The notes: generated by a model from the letters alone, not told the origin. Shown: positions 1-6,539, counted from the stretch's first letter. The stretch: 11,422 nt of DNA from Legionellales bacterium (GCA_023266435.1 JAHFQF010000062.1:1-11422); one strand, 5' to 3'. Made by a program: numbers and translations.

Positions 1-89
1 ACATTGAAGTGTATTATAATCGTAAGCGTCTTCATTCAACTCTCGGCTATCTCAGCCCAGAGGCTTTTGAGGCAAAATCTGTAGCTTAG
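1..89 (+). CDS. IS3-family transposase (OrfB), C-terminal end only
   Basis: The frame beginning at base 3 and ending at the TAG at 87-89 encodes the last 28 residues of an IS3-family DDE transposase. It contains the family's hallmark end block YYNRKRLHSTLGYLSP followed by EAF (Y-N-x-x-R-x-H-S-x-L-G-Y-x-x-P). The catalytic DDE residues lie upstream, outside the window, so activity cannot be judged. The stop codon sits just before the element's right inverted repeat, as is usual for IS3-group elements. The protein would catalyse copy-out/paste-in transposition of the element. It is partial because the window starts inside it. Confidence 0.93.
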   Translation, partial: IEVYYNRKRLHSTLGYLSPEAFEAKSVA

Positions 90-92
90 TAA

Positions 93-119
93 CCTGTCCG
101 CTTTTTCGGGGCAGGATCA
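93..119 (+). repeat. Right terminal inverted repeat of the IS3-group element
   Basis: These 27 bases begin CCTGTCCGC, pass through a T run and CGGGG, and end CAGGATCA. Position right after the transposase stop and the GGATCA tip support the call. The partner repeat is outside the window, so the exact length of the inverted repeat cannot be fixed. Confidence 0.75.
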
Positions 120-155
120 CTTCAAAAGCTTATCCTATTAGATGATTATAAGAGC

Positions 156-3100
156 GTGTTGAAAGAGATTGCAAAAGCGCATTCTGTTTCTTTTGAGTCT
201 GTTACAGATTTCTTGAAGATGGCCCAAGAGTGTGAAACAAAAATCAGTGCTGTCTTTCATATTGATGACGCAGGGAAACTTATACTTTCCCCTGAAGCAG
301 GCAGCAATACAATCAATAAGCTATTAAATGCTTTTAAAGACGCCACTCAGGGTGATCTTTTAGAGAGCATTGCTAGTGCAAAAGGCAAGGATGCTTCCTT
401 TAGTCTTCAAAGTCAAATCACTAAAGTCAATGGGATTTATGACACTCTTCGAGATACTTTTCAGCCTGACAAGACAACAGGAAAATTGATTTTCTCGGAA
501 AATATAAATCAAGAAGAAGCAGCCGCTGTAATGAAAAATATTTTACAGTCGGCTGATAAAGCGGAAATTGTGTATCAAATTTTGCCACATTATTTCGAAT
601 CAAAAGCGGAACAAGTGAGTGCTTTAAAACAAATCAATCAATTGATTCATCTTGAATCCAGTGACTCGTCTGAGTCTATGAAGATGCAGAGCACTGACGA
701 GTCTCCTTTGGTGAGACTCTTCTCTATTTTGACTGAAGACTCAGAGGCCAGAGAGATTTTTGCTAATAAAGCAGTGGAGATAGCTAATAAGGATTATGGT
801 GCTACGATCTCTATCCATCTGCAATCCAATACAACAAAAAACACAGGCCCTCTGTTGATGGCAGCCATAGAGGAAGTACTTAAATCGCCAGGTTTTGTAG
901 ACAAACATGTTGATCTGGTAAAAGACTTCATGGGGGCAATGGCTTCTGGATCAGTCATTTCTGTAGATGCCAGTGCTTTAAAAGGTGTTATCGATAGTTT
1001 CCAGACTGCTTTGGCTAAGTCAGGCTCTGATGCGCAGGCAAACTTATTTAATGGATTGTATGGCGCTGAAACAATCATGGATAAAGATTTAGGCAAACTG
1101 TTTTTGGGAGAATATCAGAAGTTCTCTGTTTCATCATCCGCAAAAGAATTAGCTGACATCTTATCAAATCAGGTGGCACAAGTTGAAGACTCTCGGATGG
1201 ATTTTGTTAAATCCTTGGCGTCTCAAATTTTCACAGTTAGCGAAGATGGGAGTGTCAAATTATCAGACACTCTGGATGCAAGCACAATTCAGAGTGTGAA
1301 AAATTTAGGTGATACAGAGATGCTGTTTTTTAAACAGGCCATGCAGGCGCAAGGGGTGGAATTCAATCCTGATAAGCTCTTGAGTTATTACGAAAATATC
1401 GTCAGTCATGTCAATGTATTGTTTCCAGCAGGGAGCGAAGGCGCTCTAGATTTGTCTAGCATGGATCTTAACTTGGCTGCGATTCGATCGATTCATGATT
1501 ATCAAAGCATTGCGCCAGATGCTTTAAATGAAATTTTATACTCAAGAAAAATAGATGCTTCCGAGCTTGATACAATTAATCAAATTGTGAAACTAGAAGA
1601 TGTCTTTAGAGAGAGATTTGATGAATTGTTTGAGGTGCATAATGGAAATCCTATTTTAAAGGTGGGCGCCGAAGAGGATGTGGCCTCAGAAAGTTTCTTC
1701 ATGGACTTGAAGTCCAATATGTCTAACATGGAGGATCTATTAGAAAAAATAGATGCAACACCAGGGTTATTGCAGTCAATGGCTAAAGCAGTAGGCGTTG
1801 AAAATGTTGATGTGCTTTTGAATAGTATAAAGCCAGGGGGCGAGGATAATTTTGCTCGACTAATGAGTGAAATTACTGACAGCACTCTGATGACGGCTAT
1901 TTTTATTCAGACGGCTTATGAAAACCGAAGCGATGTGAAGAATATTTTTACACAATTTATTACCAAGCTGACAGATGCTGATTCTGCAGATCTGAAATTT
2001 CTTGTGGATGAAAAAGCGGAGTTAAGAAACATAAGTAATTGGCTGGAAAAATATCAAGAAGTTTATGCGCATAAAGAGTCCGATCCTACTTGGGTTGGAA
2101 TTTTAAAAGGTGATTTTACCGGGCTTGCTGACGCGTTTAACAAACAGACTATTCAGTCAATTTTTGAAACCTATAGTCAAAATGAATCGATTCAGAGCGC
2201 AGTGAAGCAGATTGCACCTGAGATCAATCCCTTAATGTTAGATTTGTTCATTGAAAACAGGGTGATACAAGACAGCTTTATTAATAACTTTCAAAGCGGC
2301 ATTCAGAAAATGCAAGCAGTGTTGGATATACCAAACTTCGAAGTCGACACGAAAGACATACCAATTTACGGTCTAAGTAATGATGAATCCATGCTGGTAC
2401 ACTTAAAGAATGCAATGCCAGCATATGAGACGGAAGGAACGAAACCTTATATTTCTGAAGAAGATCCCGTTGCTTCTCAATATGAAGCACTGATGATGGC
2501 TATAGAAGTAGATGAGGATTTATCTCAACTGTACAAAGACGCATTCTCAGAGTCAAAGCAAGAGGTAGAGAGCGACTTGTCTATCAATGAACAAGGTTTG
2601 TATGACATTGCTGGAAAAGAAAAAATCACTTTAGATTTTCATACCAAATCGAGTGAGGCAGGATATGAGAATTCTTTCGGAATTTATTATGCTGATAAAG
2701 ATGGCAACCCACTAACTGGGAAAATTTTATATGCCAATGTTAAAGCAGGTGATGATGTTGATGCAGCTGATGCAGCTGATAGTGTGATTGATTTGAAAGA
2801 CGCGCCTGAGGGGGCTGTTTCTTTAGGGTATTTTATTATTCCTAATGGAGGCGCAAATGAGGATTTGTTAGATAATTCCGCGGTGGAATTTAAAAAAGAG
2901 ACTGAGACTGAGACTGAGACTGAGACTGAGACTTGGAGTATATGGATTGGCGATAAGAAGCTTCAGAGTGCTGCGGAAGGACAGGCTCTCTATTCGGATA
3001 CTCATTTAAACAGTGATGGCATGTCTCATGTAAATGTCGATGGTAATATGTTAAGCTGGGAAGATCTGATTGGTGGTGGAGATCAGAATTACAAGGATGT

Positions 3101-4211
3101 CATAATTTCTGTTGATGCCAAGGCCTCTGTTGTGCAGATGAATGATCCAACCACTGTGTTTTTAGAGAAATTGGCAAGCTTATCAGAAGGAGATGCGGGA
3201 TTTGAGGCAGCCCAGCAATGGATCATGGACTTCCGCAGCATGTTAATGGACCCTGTTTCTAGACAGGAGTATATGGACGCTATGGCCGGCCCAGATGCTG
3301 CACCGGTTACCCTGGATACCTTGTCGCAAGTGGTGGCAGATGGATCAGATACAGGAGACTTGGCCTTCTTAGCACAAGAGTTCATTCAAGATTTACTGTT
3401 GCAGTCAGGCTCTCAGATGCCATCTGAAATGGGCAGTGCGTCGACATTTGCAGGCGCTACGATGGATACTACGTTTGCCCAGATTTTACCTGGATCTGAC
3501 AGTACGTCGATACTTTCAGATCCTACGATGGATACTACGTTTGCCCAGATTTCACCTGGAGCCGACAGTACGGCGACATTTTCAGAAGCCATAATGGATA
3601 CTACGCTGACCCAGGTTTTACCTGAAACTGGCAGTGCATCGACATTTGCAGGTGCTACGATGGATACTACTGCCCAGATTTTACCTGGATCTGACAGTAC
3701 ATCTACATTTTTAGACGATATGATGTCTCCTCCGTTTAATCAGACTCCCTCTGAGCCTGTCAATACCTGGACATCTTCAGAAGCTATGATGGCACCTTCA
3801 CTCATGAGTAATCAAGATCAGTCGCAAGCTTTTGCTGCAGATGATGAACAATTTAACGCGGCTCAAGAGTTATTTAAGGAGCTATTTACTGGTGGAGCTG
3901 ACAGCTCATTTGCTGCTCAGGTTCAAACGGTGCTATCTGTGCAGTTAGATACTACCCATGAATTGAAAGAGGTGAATGGCTTCCTCGATAAGCTCATTGA
4001 TTTTAGAGCTGAGCATCAAACAGAGACTGTGAAGTATGATACAGATGCTATCTTAGAGAAATTAAATCACATTACTAACCCTACAGACACAACAGGTCAG
4101 TCTGCATCTGGTACAGAGGAACTGGACCTCTCCATGTATATCACCGTACCTGTGCCTCCTACTACTTCTGCATCAGAGGAAAGGGATGCATCAACAGGTG
4201 GAGTAATTTAG
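156..4211 (+). CDS. Large DUF4114 repeat protein, probably 5'-truncated by the IS element
   Basis: This is a 1351-codon frame from a GTG at 156. I do not recognise a specific family for the whole protein. Residues 1-800 look mostly helical, with a recurring weak motif G-x-[LVI]-x-[LF]-[ST] followed by a helix (near residues 40, 109, 265, 365 and 429). Residues about 808-987 match DUF4114: SFGIYYADKDGNP at 840-852, LGYFIIPNG at 890-898 and WEDLIGGGD at 968-976, with D981 following. A (Glu-Thr)6 tract (915-926) lies inside the domain and a 22-residue repeat array begins at 1094. The only cysteine is C26, which suits an exported or surface protein. No signal peptide is visible. The start is doubtful: the frame is open upstream to base 93, across the IS tip at 119, with no ATG, GTG or TTG before 156, and the only purine run (AAGAG) is one base from the GTG. 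The original N-terminus was probably lost to the IS. Function is unknown. Confidence 0.85.
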   Translation: MLKEIAKAHSVSFESVTDFLKMAQECETKISAVFHIDDAGKLILSPEAGSNTINKLLNAFKDATQGDLLESIASAKGKDASFSLQSQITKVNGIYDTLRDTFQPDKTTGKLIFSENINQEEAAAVMKNILQSADKAEIVYQILPHYFESKAEQVSALKQINQLIHLESSDSSESMKMQSTDESPLVRLFSILTEDSEAREIFANKAVEIANKDYGATISIHLQSNTTKNTGPLLMAAIEEVLKSPGFVDKHVDLVKDFMGAMASGSVISVDASALKGVIDSFQTALAKSGSDAQANLFNGLYGAETIMDKDLGKLFLGEYQKFSVSSSAKELADILSNQVAQVEDSRMDFVKSLASQIFTVSEDGSVKLSDTLDASTIQSVKNLGDTEMLFFKQAMQAQGVEFNPDKLLSYYENIVSHVNVLFPAGSEGALDLSSMDLNLAAIRSIHDYQSIAPDALNEILYSRKIDASELDTINQIVKLEDVFRERFDELFEVHNGNPILKVGAEEDVASESFFMDLKSNMSNMEDLLEKIDATPGLLQSMAKAVGVENVDVLLNSIKPGGEDNFARLMSEITDSTLMTAIFIQTAYENRSDVKNIFTQFITKLTDADSADLKFLVDEKAELRNISNWLEKYQEVYAHKESDPTWVGILKGDFTGLADAFNKQTIQSIFETYSQNESIQSAVKQIAPEINPLMLDLFIENRVIQDSFINNFQSGIQKMQAVLDIPNFEVDTKDIPIYGLSNDESMLVHLKNAMPAYETEGTKPYISEEDPVASQYEALMMAIEVDEDLSQLYKDAFSESKQEVESDLSINEQGLYDIAGKEKITLDFHTKSSEAGYENSFGIYYADKDGNPLTGKILYANVKAGDDVDAADAADSVIDLKDAPEGAVSLGYFIIPNGGANEDLLDNSAVEFKKETETETETETETWSIWIGDKKLQSAAEGQALYSDTHLNSDGMSHVNVDGNMLSWEDLIGGGDQNYKDVIISVDAKASVVQMNDPTTVFLEKLASLSEGDAGFEAAQQWIMDFRSMLMDPVSRQEYMDAMAGPDAAPVTLDTLSQVVADGSDTGDLAFLAQEFIQDLLLQSGSQMPSEMGSASTFAGATMDTTFAQILPGSDSTSILSDPTMDTTFAQISPGADSTATFSEAIMDTTLTQVLPETGSASTFAGATMDTTAQILPGSDSTSTFLDDMMSPPFNQTPSEPVNTWTSSEAMMAPSLMSNQDQSQAFAADDEQFNAAQELFKELFTGGADSSFAAQVQTVLSVQLDTTHELKEVNGFLDKLIDFRAEHQTETVKYDTDAILEKLNHITNPTDTTGQSASGTEELDLSMYITVPVPPTTSASEERDASTGGVI
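2577..3116 (+). other. DUF4114 domain (residues about 808-987)
   Basis: The segment runs from about residue 808 to 987 of the large protein. The C-terminal signature WEDLIGGGDQNYKDVIISVD (968-987) matches the family pattern [FW]-E-D-L-x-G-G-G-D-x-D/N-[FY]-x-D-V, including the conserved Glu969, Asp970, Asp976 and Asp981. Earlier blocks, the SFGIYY strand with D-x-D-G-N (847-851) and the N-x-D-G-x-x-H-V block (952-959), also fit. The family is common in large secreted and surface proteins. Its molecular role is not established, and acidic residues suggest metal binding or catalysis. The domain was recognised by eye, without a profile search. Confidence 0.75.
2898..2933 (+). repeat. Six perfect GAGACT hexanucleotide repeats, encoding (Glu-Thr)6
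   Basis: Six exact tandem copies of GAGACT encode alternating Glu and Thr at residues 915-926, inside the DUF4114 domain between the LGYFIIPNG strand and WSIW. The unit is a multiple of three, so slippage would change tract length without shifting the frame. Perfect identity of the copies suggests recent expansion. Confidence 0.95.
3435..3761 (+). repeat. 22-residue (66-base) tandem repeat array, four copies plus a degenerate fifth
   Basis: Copies lie at 3435-3500, 3501-3566, 3567-3632 and 3633-3695, with a degenerate copy at 3696-3761 (from residues 1094 to about 1202). Each unit centres on a core like TMDTTFAQILPGSD preceded by S-x-S-T-F. Copies 1 and 4 are almost identical in DNA. Copy 4 lacks one codon (the Phe after MDTT), making it 21 residues. 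Copy 5 keeps only STSTF and a few scattered matches. The Ser/Thr-rich composition suggests an extended, low-complexity stalk or linker. Confidence 0.9.
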
Positions 4212-4237
4212 GTCGCTATAATGTACTACTAAGTTGC

Positions 4238-4253
4238 TGGCCTCTGTTTTGCA
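4238..4253 (+). promoter_or_regulatory. Sigma-54 (RpoN)-type promoter for fliK
   Basis: The sequence TGGCCTCTGTTTTGCA has the obligatory GG (4239-4240) and GC (4251-4252) separated by exactly ten bases, with full TGGC and TTGCA boxes. It departs from the consensus TGGCAC-N5-TTGCA only at the two bases after TGGC. The predicted transcript start is near 4264, about 30 bases upstream of the fliK ATG. Its place between two genes and ahead of a flagellar gene supports it. It would need an enhancer-binding protein such as FleQ or FlrC, whose sites would lie inside the upstream gene. Confidence 0.72.
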
Positions 4254-4302
4254 TTATTACTACTACTAACGCATAACTGAAGTAGTAAGAGTAATGCAAA
4301 AC
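4246..4302 (+). promoter_or_regulatory. Long inverted repeat over the fliK ribosome-binding region and start codon
   Basis: Arm 4246-4267 pairs with arm 4281-4302. Of 22 positions, 19 are Watson-Crick pairs, one is G-U and two are mismatches, with a 13-base loop at 4268-4280. The right arm contains the purine run AAGAG (4287-4291), the ATG (4294-4296) and the second and third codons. The left arm overlaps the -12 box of the sigma-54 promoter and mostly precedes its predicted start at about 4264. The hairpin could therefore form fully only in RNA reading through from the upstream gene. No U tract follows it, so it is not a standard terminator. Confidence 0.75.
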
Positions 4303-5715
4303 GTTCCCATTCAGGACCTCAATACACCCTTGATCCCTAATTTGGGGGTAAATCTAGGGCGATCTAATGAAAATCAGGGTGATTTTTCAGACCTATTGCA
4401 AGGCAGTATTGAGAGATCTGAGCAACCCAAAGGGAGTTTAGTGCCTGAGAAACGGCAAGATTCCACCTCTGGGGCAAGGGAAGCGGCAAGGGACACCCAC
4501 CCAAAAGAAAATATAAAAGAGGACGCTCACGTTTCTAAAAAGGACACTCACCCTCACTCAACAGAGGACACAGCAGAGGACACCCAGGTTTCGAAAAGGG
4601 GGACTCATCCAGCAGAAGACAACCAAGTTGCGAAAAAGGATGTGAAAAAGGACAACCACCTTAAAGAAGCCGATCAAGGTCAAACAGATATACAACTTAA
4701 ACAATTGGTTGAAAATAAGCGCGATAAACATCTCTCTGATCAATTGATGACGCAGACCAATATGTCCGATCAGAAAATTGATGCTAAAGATACCGCTAAT
4801 ACAGTGCTCAACGATCTATTACAACCATTAACAGCAGCAAAAGCACTGCAAATTAATCCAGAAAAGGAACAAACTTCTGACAAGCAAGCCAATGTAGATC
4901 AGGCCAACCCAATAGATCCCATGATCGCATTAGGCCTCATGAATCAACTACCAGAAAAAATAGATAACAGAACGGAAGCACTCAAAACCGATCAGGCTGA
5001 TACCATAGATGGGTTACAACTCCAAGCAGGTGCGGATAACAAAGCCACACACCTAGAACAAGCCATGCTGGAAAAACTGCAAGCTTTAGTCGGTCAACAA
5101 AAAGGGCTTGAGCTGGCCAATGCCTTAGAAAATCAACCAGCCTTGGAACCCTTTAAAGAGCAATTTGCCAAAGTAGATAACTTGAAGTCGTTTAATCAGC
5201 TCGTTGACGGGTTATCCGACAGTGGAAATAAAAACGTACAACAAGCGCTACAAAGTATTTTAGGGGCTCAGAAAGTCCAAGATAGCGGAGCATTAGTCGG
5301 CACGACTTATAAATTCGATATGCAGGGTAAGATTTCACAACAAGTGAATGATAAAATTATCTGGATGACTCAACAGGACATTAAGCAAGCGCGCCTAGTA
5401 TTAGATCCAGCAAATCTTGGTAACATTGATATTCATATCTCAATACACAAAAATGAAGCCACCGTGCATTTTCTTTCTAATAATCACTTGGTCAAAGATG
5501 CCCTTCAGGCCAACATGCATCAGTTGAGCGCACAAATGGCGCAAGATGGCTTAACTTTGATGCAATCTAATGTGCAAATGCAGCAGCAAGGCCGACAAGC
5601 ATTTGGCTACGAGGGTAATACACATTCACCTGTCCTATCAGAGGGCATTGAAGAATCAGTAGGTCCTGCGCGCACCTCGGGCCCACAGGATGGCATGCTG
5701 CATCTGTATGTCTAA
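4294..5715 (+). CDS. fliK: Flagellar hook-length control protein FliK
   Basis: FliK is exported by the flagellar type III apparatus, gauges hook length and makes FlhB switch from hook to filament substrates. The 473-residue protein has the expected form: a long hydrophilic, cysteine-free N-terminal region and a C-terminal Flg_hook domain at about 360-435. The conserved pattern A-R-L-V-L-D-P-A-N-L-G (366-376) is followed by I-D-I-H-I, a V-H-F strand, and a helix ending in D-G-L-T-L-M. Residues 67 to about 115 hold degenerate D-T-H-P...V-[SA]-K-K repeats. A Gln-rich tail follows the domain. The ATG at 4294 has only a weak purine run two bases upstream and lies inside a hairpin-forming inverted repeat. 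A sigma-54-type promoter lies just upstream. The next gene in order is fliL, after a 262-base gap, as in many gammaproteobacteria. The family call rests mainly on the C-terminal domain and context. Confidence 0.92.
   Translation: MQNVPIQDLNTPLIPNLGVNLGRSNENQGDFSDLLQGSIERSEQPKGSLVPEKRQDSTSGAREAARDTHPKENIKEDAHVSKKDTHPHSTEDTAEDTQVSKRGTHPAEDNQVAKKDVKKDNHLKEADQGQTDIQLKQLVENKRDKHLSDQLMTQTNMSDQKIDAKDTANTVLNDLLQPLTAAKALQINPEKEQTSDKQANVDQANPIDPMIALGLMNQLPEKIDNRTEALKTDQADTIDGLQLQAGADNKATHLEQAMLEKLQALVGQQKGLELANALENQPALEPFKEQFAKVDNLKSFNQLVDGLSDSGNKNVQQALQSILGAQKVQDSGALVGTTYKFDMQGKISQQVNDKIIWMTQQDIKQARLVLDPANLGNIDIHISIHKNEATVHFLSNNHLVKDALQANMHQLSAQMAQDGLTLMQSNVQMQQQGRQAFGYEGNTHSPVLSEGIEESVGPARTSGPQDGMLHLYV
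4492..4638 (+). repeat. Degenerate D-T-H-P repeats in the FliK N-terminal region
   Basis: The protein segment from residue 67 to about 115 contains three successive units starting DTHP, DTHP and GTHP. Their spacings are 17 and 19 codons, and each unit ends in V-[SA]-K-[KR]. The DNA copies share GACAC[CT]CACCC-like heads but are otherwise diverged. The units are rich in Lys, Asp, Glu and His. Confidence 0.6.
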
Positions 5716-5858
5716 TAAGCGCAGTTCGACGTTTTTAAATAAGATAAGGCCTGTCTTTTTCTGGCAGGTCAACGGATAGCCCACCTTGCTTTACTCAAAA
5801 ACATCGTACCCGGGTATGGATCTCTTGCAAACCTCTAATAAAACGGCTAGTTGCAATG

Positions 5859-5887
5859 TCAAAATCCAGTCATGCGCCGGATTTTGA
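5859..5887. promoter_or_regulatory. Inverted repeat upstream of the fliL promoter, candidate activator-binding site
   Basis: The arms TCAAAATCC (5859-5867) and GGATTTTGA (5879-5887) are perfect reverse complements separated by 11 bases. The centre lies about 77 bases upstream of the predicted fliL transcript start, a usual distance for an enhancer bound by a sigma-54 activator. Identity of the binding protein (a FleQ/FlrC type is expected) is inference. It could also simply form a stem in read-through RNA. Confidence 0.45.
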
Positions 5888-5892
5888 ATTTC

Positions 5893-5905
5893 CAAGCCAT
5901 TGAAA
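5893..5905 (-). promoter_or_regulatory. Possible IHF-binding site between enhancer and promoter
   Basis: On the minus strand the sequence TTTCAATGGCTTG matches the IHF consensus WATCARNNNNTTR at every fixed position except the second. It lies between the inverted repeat and the -24 box, where DNA bending assists many sigma-54 promoters. IHF sites are short and degenerate, so chance is a real alternative. Confidence 0.3.
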
Positions 5906-5923
5906 AATAACAAAAATCCCTCC

Positions 5924-5939
5924 TGGCACCCTACTTGCA
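5924..5939 (+). promoter_or_regulatory. Sigma-54 (RpoN) promoter of the fliL operon
   Basis: TGGCACCCTACTTGCA matches the consensus TGGCAC-N5-TTGCA at every fixed position, with GG (5925-5926) and GC (5937-5938) ten bases apart. Transcription should start near 5950, giving a leader of about 28 bases before the fliL ATG. This is the expected promoter class for basal-body and export genes in polar-flagellated gammaproteobacteria, and it likely drives fliL through at least flhA. Confidence 0.93.
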
Positions 5940-5977
5940 TCATCAAAATTCAGTGAGTCTGGCAACAGAGATTATAT

Positions 5978-6538
5978 ATGGCTGGTGAAGACAAAAAAAA
6001 TCGACTATTGATTGGGGTCATAGCCCTGTTAGTTGTTTTAGTACTGCTTCTAGGGGGCGGTATAGGTTATATCGCATTAAAAAAAGAGGCAGTCGTTACT
6101 CCAGCAGCTGTTGCGGCGCCTGCAAAGGCGGATACTGCAAGCGCAACTGCGCCAAATGCAGACGCTACTCAAAAAGAAATCAATACCCTGGCAGCAGTTG
6201 ATCCAGAATATTCCGATCAACCTCCTTTATTTTATCAAATCAAACCTGATTTTTTGATTAATCTTGCCAATGAAAAACAAGGCCGATACTTACAAGTACA
6301 GGTGCAAATTTCTAGCCGTAACCCAAATATGATGGCGAGTTTTGAAACATATTCGCCATTAATTAAGCACGAACTCATAGAGCTCTTTACTCGAAAAAAT
6401 TTCAATGAATTAAGCTCCGAACAAGGCAAAGAGCATCTCAGAAAAGAAGCATTATTAGTGATTAGAAAAATCATCAAAAAGGAGACAGGAAAAGTTGGTG
6501 TAGAGGATGTTTTGTTTACCAGCTTTTTGATGCAATAA
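5978..6538 (+). CDS. fliL: Flagellar basal body-associated protein FliL
   Basis: FliL is a single-pass inner-membrane protein that rings the stator units and supports torque generation. The 186-residue product has a short charged cytoplasmic N-terminus and one transmembrane helix (about 9-34). An Ala/Pro/Thr-rich periplasmic linker (about 35-75) leads to the FliL domain (about 80-186). Typical features are the strand block RYLQVQVQI (103-111), a charged helix with HELIELFTRKNF (131-142), and the terminal V-E-D-V-L-F-T-S-F-L-M-Q. The ATG at 5978 follows a modest ACAGAG ribosome-binding stretch and lies about 28 bases downstream of the predicted transcript start. It is the first gene of the fliL-flhA block, with fliM beginning one base after its stop. 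Length is near that of other long-linker FliL proteins. Confidence 0.95.
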   Translation: MAGEDKKNRLLIGVIALLVVLVLLLGGGIGYIALKKEAVVTPAAVAAPAKADTASATAPNADATQKEINTLAAVDPEYSDQPPLFYQIKPDFLINLANEKQGRYLQVQVQISSRNPNMMASFETYSPLIKHELIELFTRKNFNELSSEQGKEHLRKEALLVIRKIIKKETGKVGVEDVLFTSFLMQ

Positions 6539-6539
6539 C

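Larger units (their letters stand above)
1..119 (+). mobile_element. Right end of an IS3-group insertion sequence
   Basis: This stretch holds the transposase 3' end followed by a terminal inverted repeat. Read inward from the right tip, the end starts TGATCCTGCCCCG, then a short A run and CGGACAGG. This resembles the TGATC...GGACA ends typical of the IS3 subgroup. The tip is placed at base 119 by this similarity. The left end and target duplication are outside the window, but the bases just after the tip (CTT, 120-122) should recur at the left end if the insertion is simple. The element abuts and appears to interrupt the large open frame that follows. Confidence 0.88.
5716..5977. promoter_or_regulatory. 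fliK-fliL intergenic regulatory region
   Basis: This is the longest non-coding stretch inside the window. From left to right it holds a second in-frame stop after fliK, a weak stem at 5750-5768 without a following T run, and a perfect 10-base palindrome TACCCGGGTA (5807-5816). A perfect 9-base inverted repeat (arms 5859-5867 and 5879-5887), a possible IHF site (5893-5905) and the sigma-54 promoter (5924-5939) follow. No small open frame or structured RNA is convincing here. Confidence 0.7.

Noticed and set aside
119..155. Outward promoter from the IS end driving the truncated gene
   Set aside because: TATCCT (131-136) resembles a weak -10 box, but no -35 box lies at a proper distance, so there is not enough to support a call.
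794..1096. Minus-strand frames of 60-100 codons inside the large gene, fliK, fliL, fliM and the fliN-fliP region
   Set aside because: All are wholly opposite well-supported coding sequence, are not arranged as genes, and show no domain or start-site support.
3435..3761. CRISPR-like array
   Set aside because: The repeats are contiguous coding units of 66 bases with no spacers and keep the reading frame.
5750..5768. Stem-loop (CCTGTC with GGCAGG) after fliK as a terminator
   Set aside because: The stem is only six pairs with one wobble, the T run is in the loop, and the bases after the stem (TCAACGG) are not a U tract.
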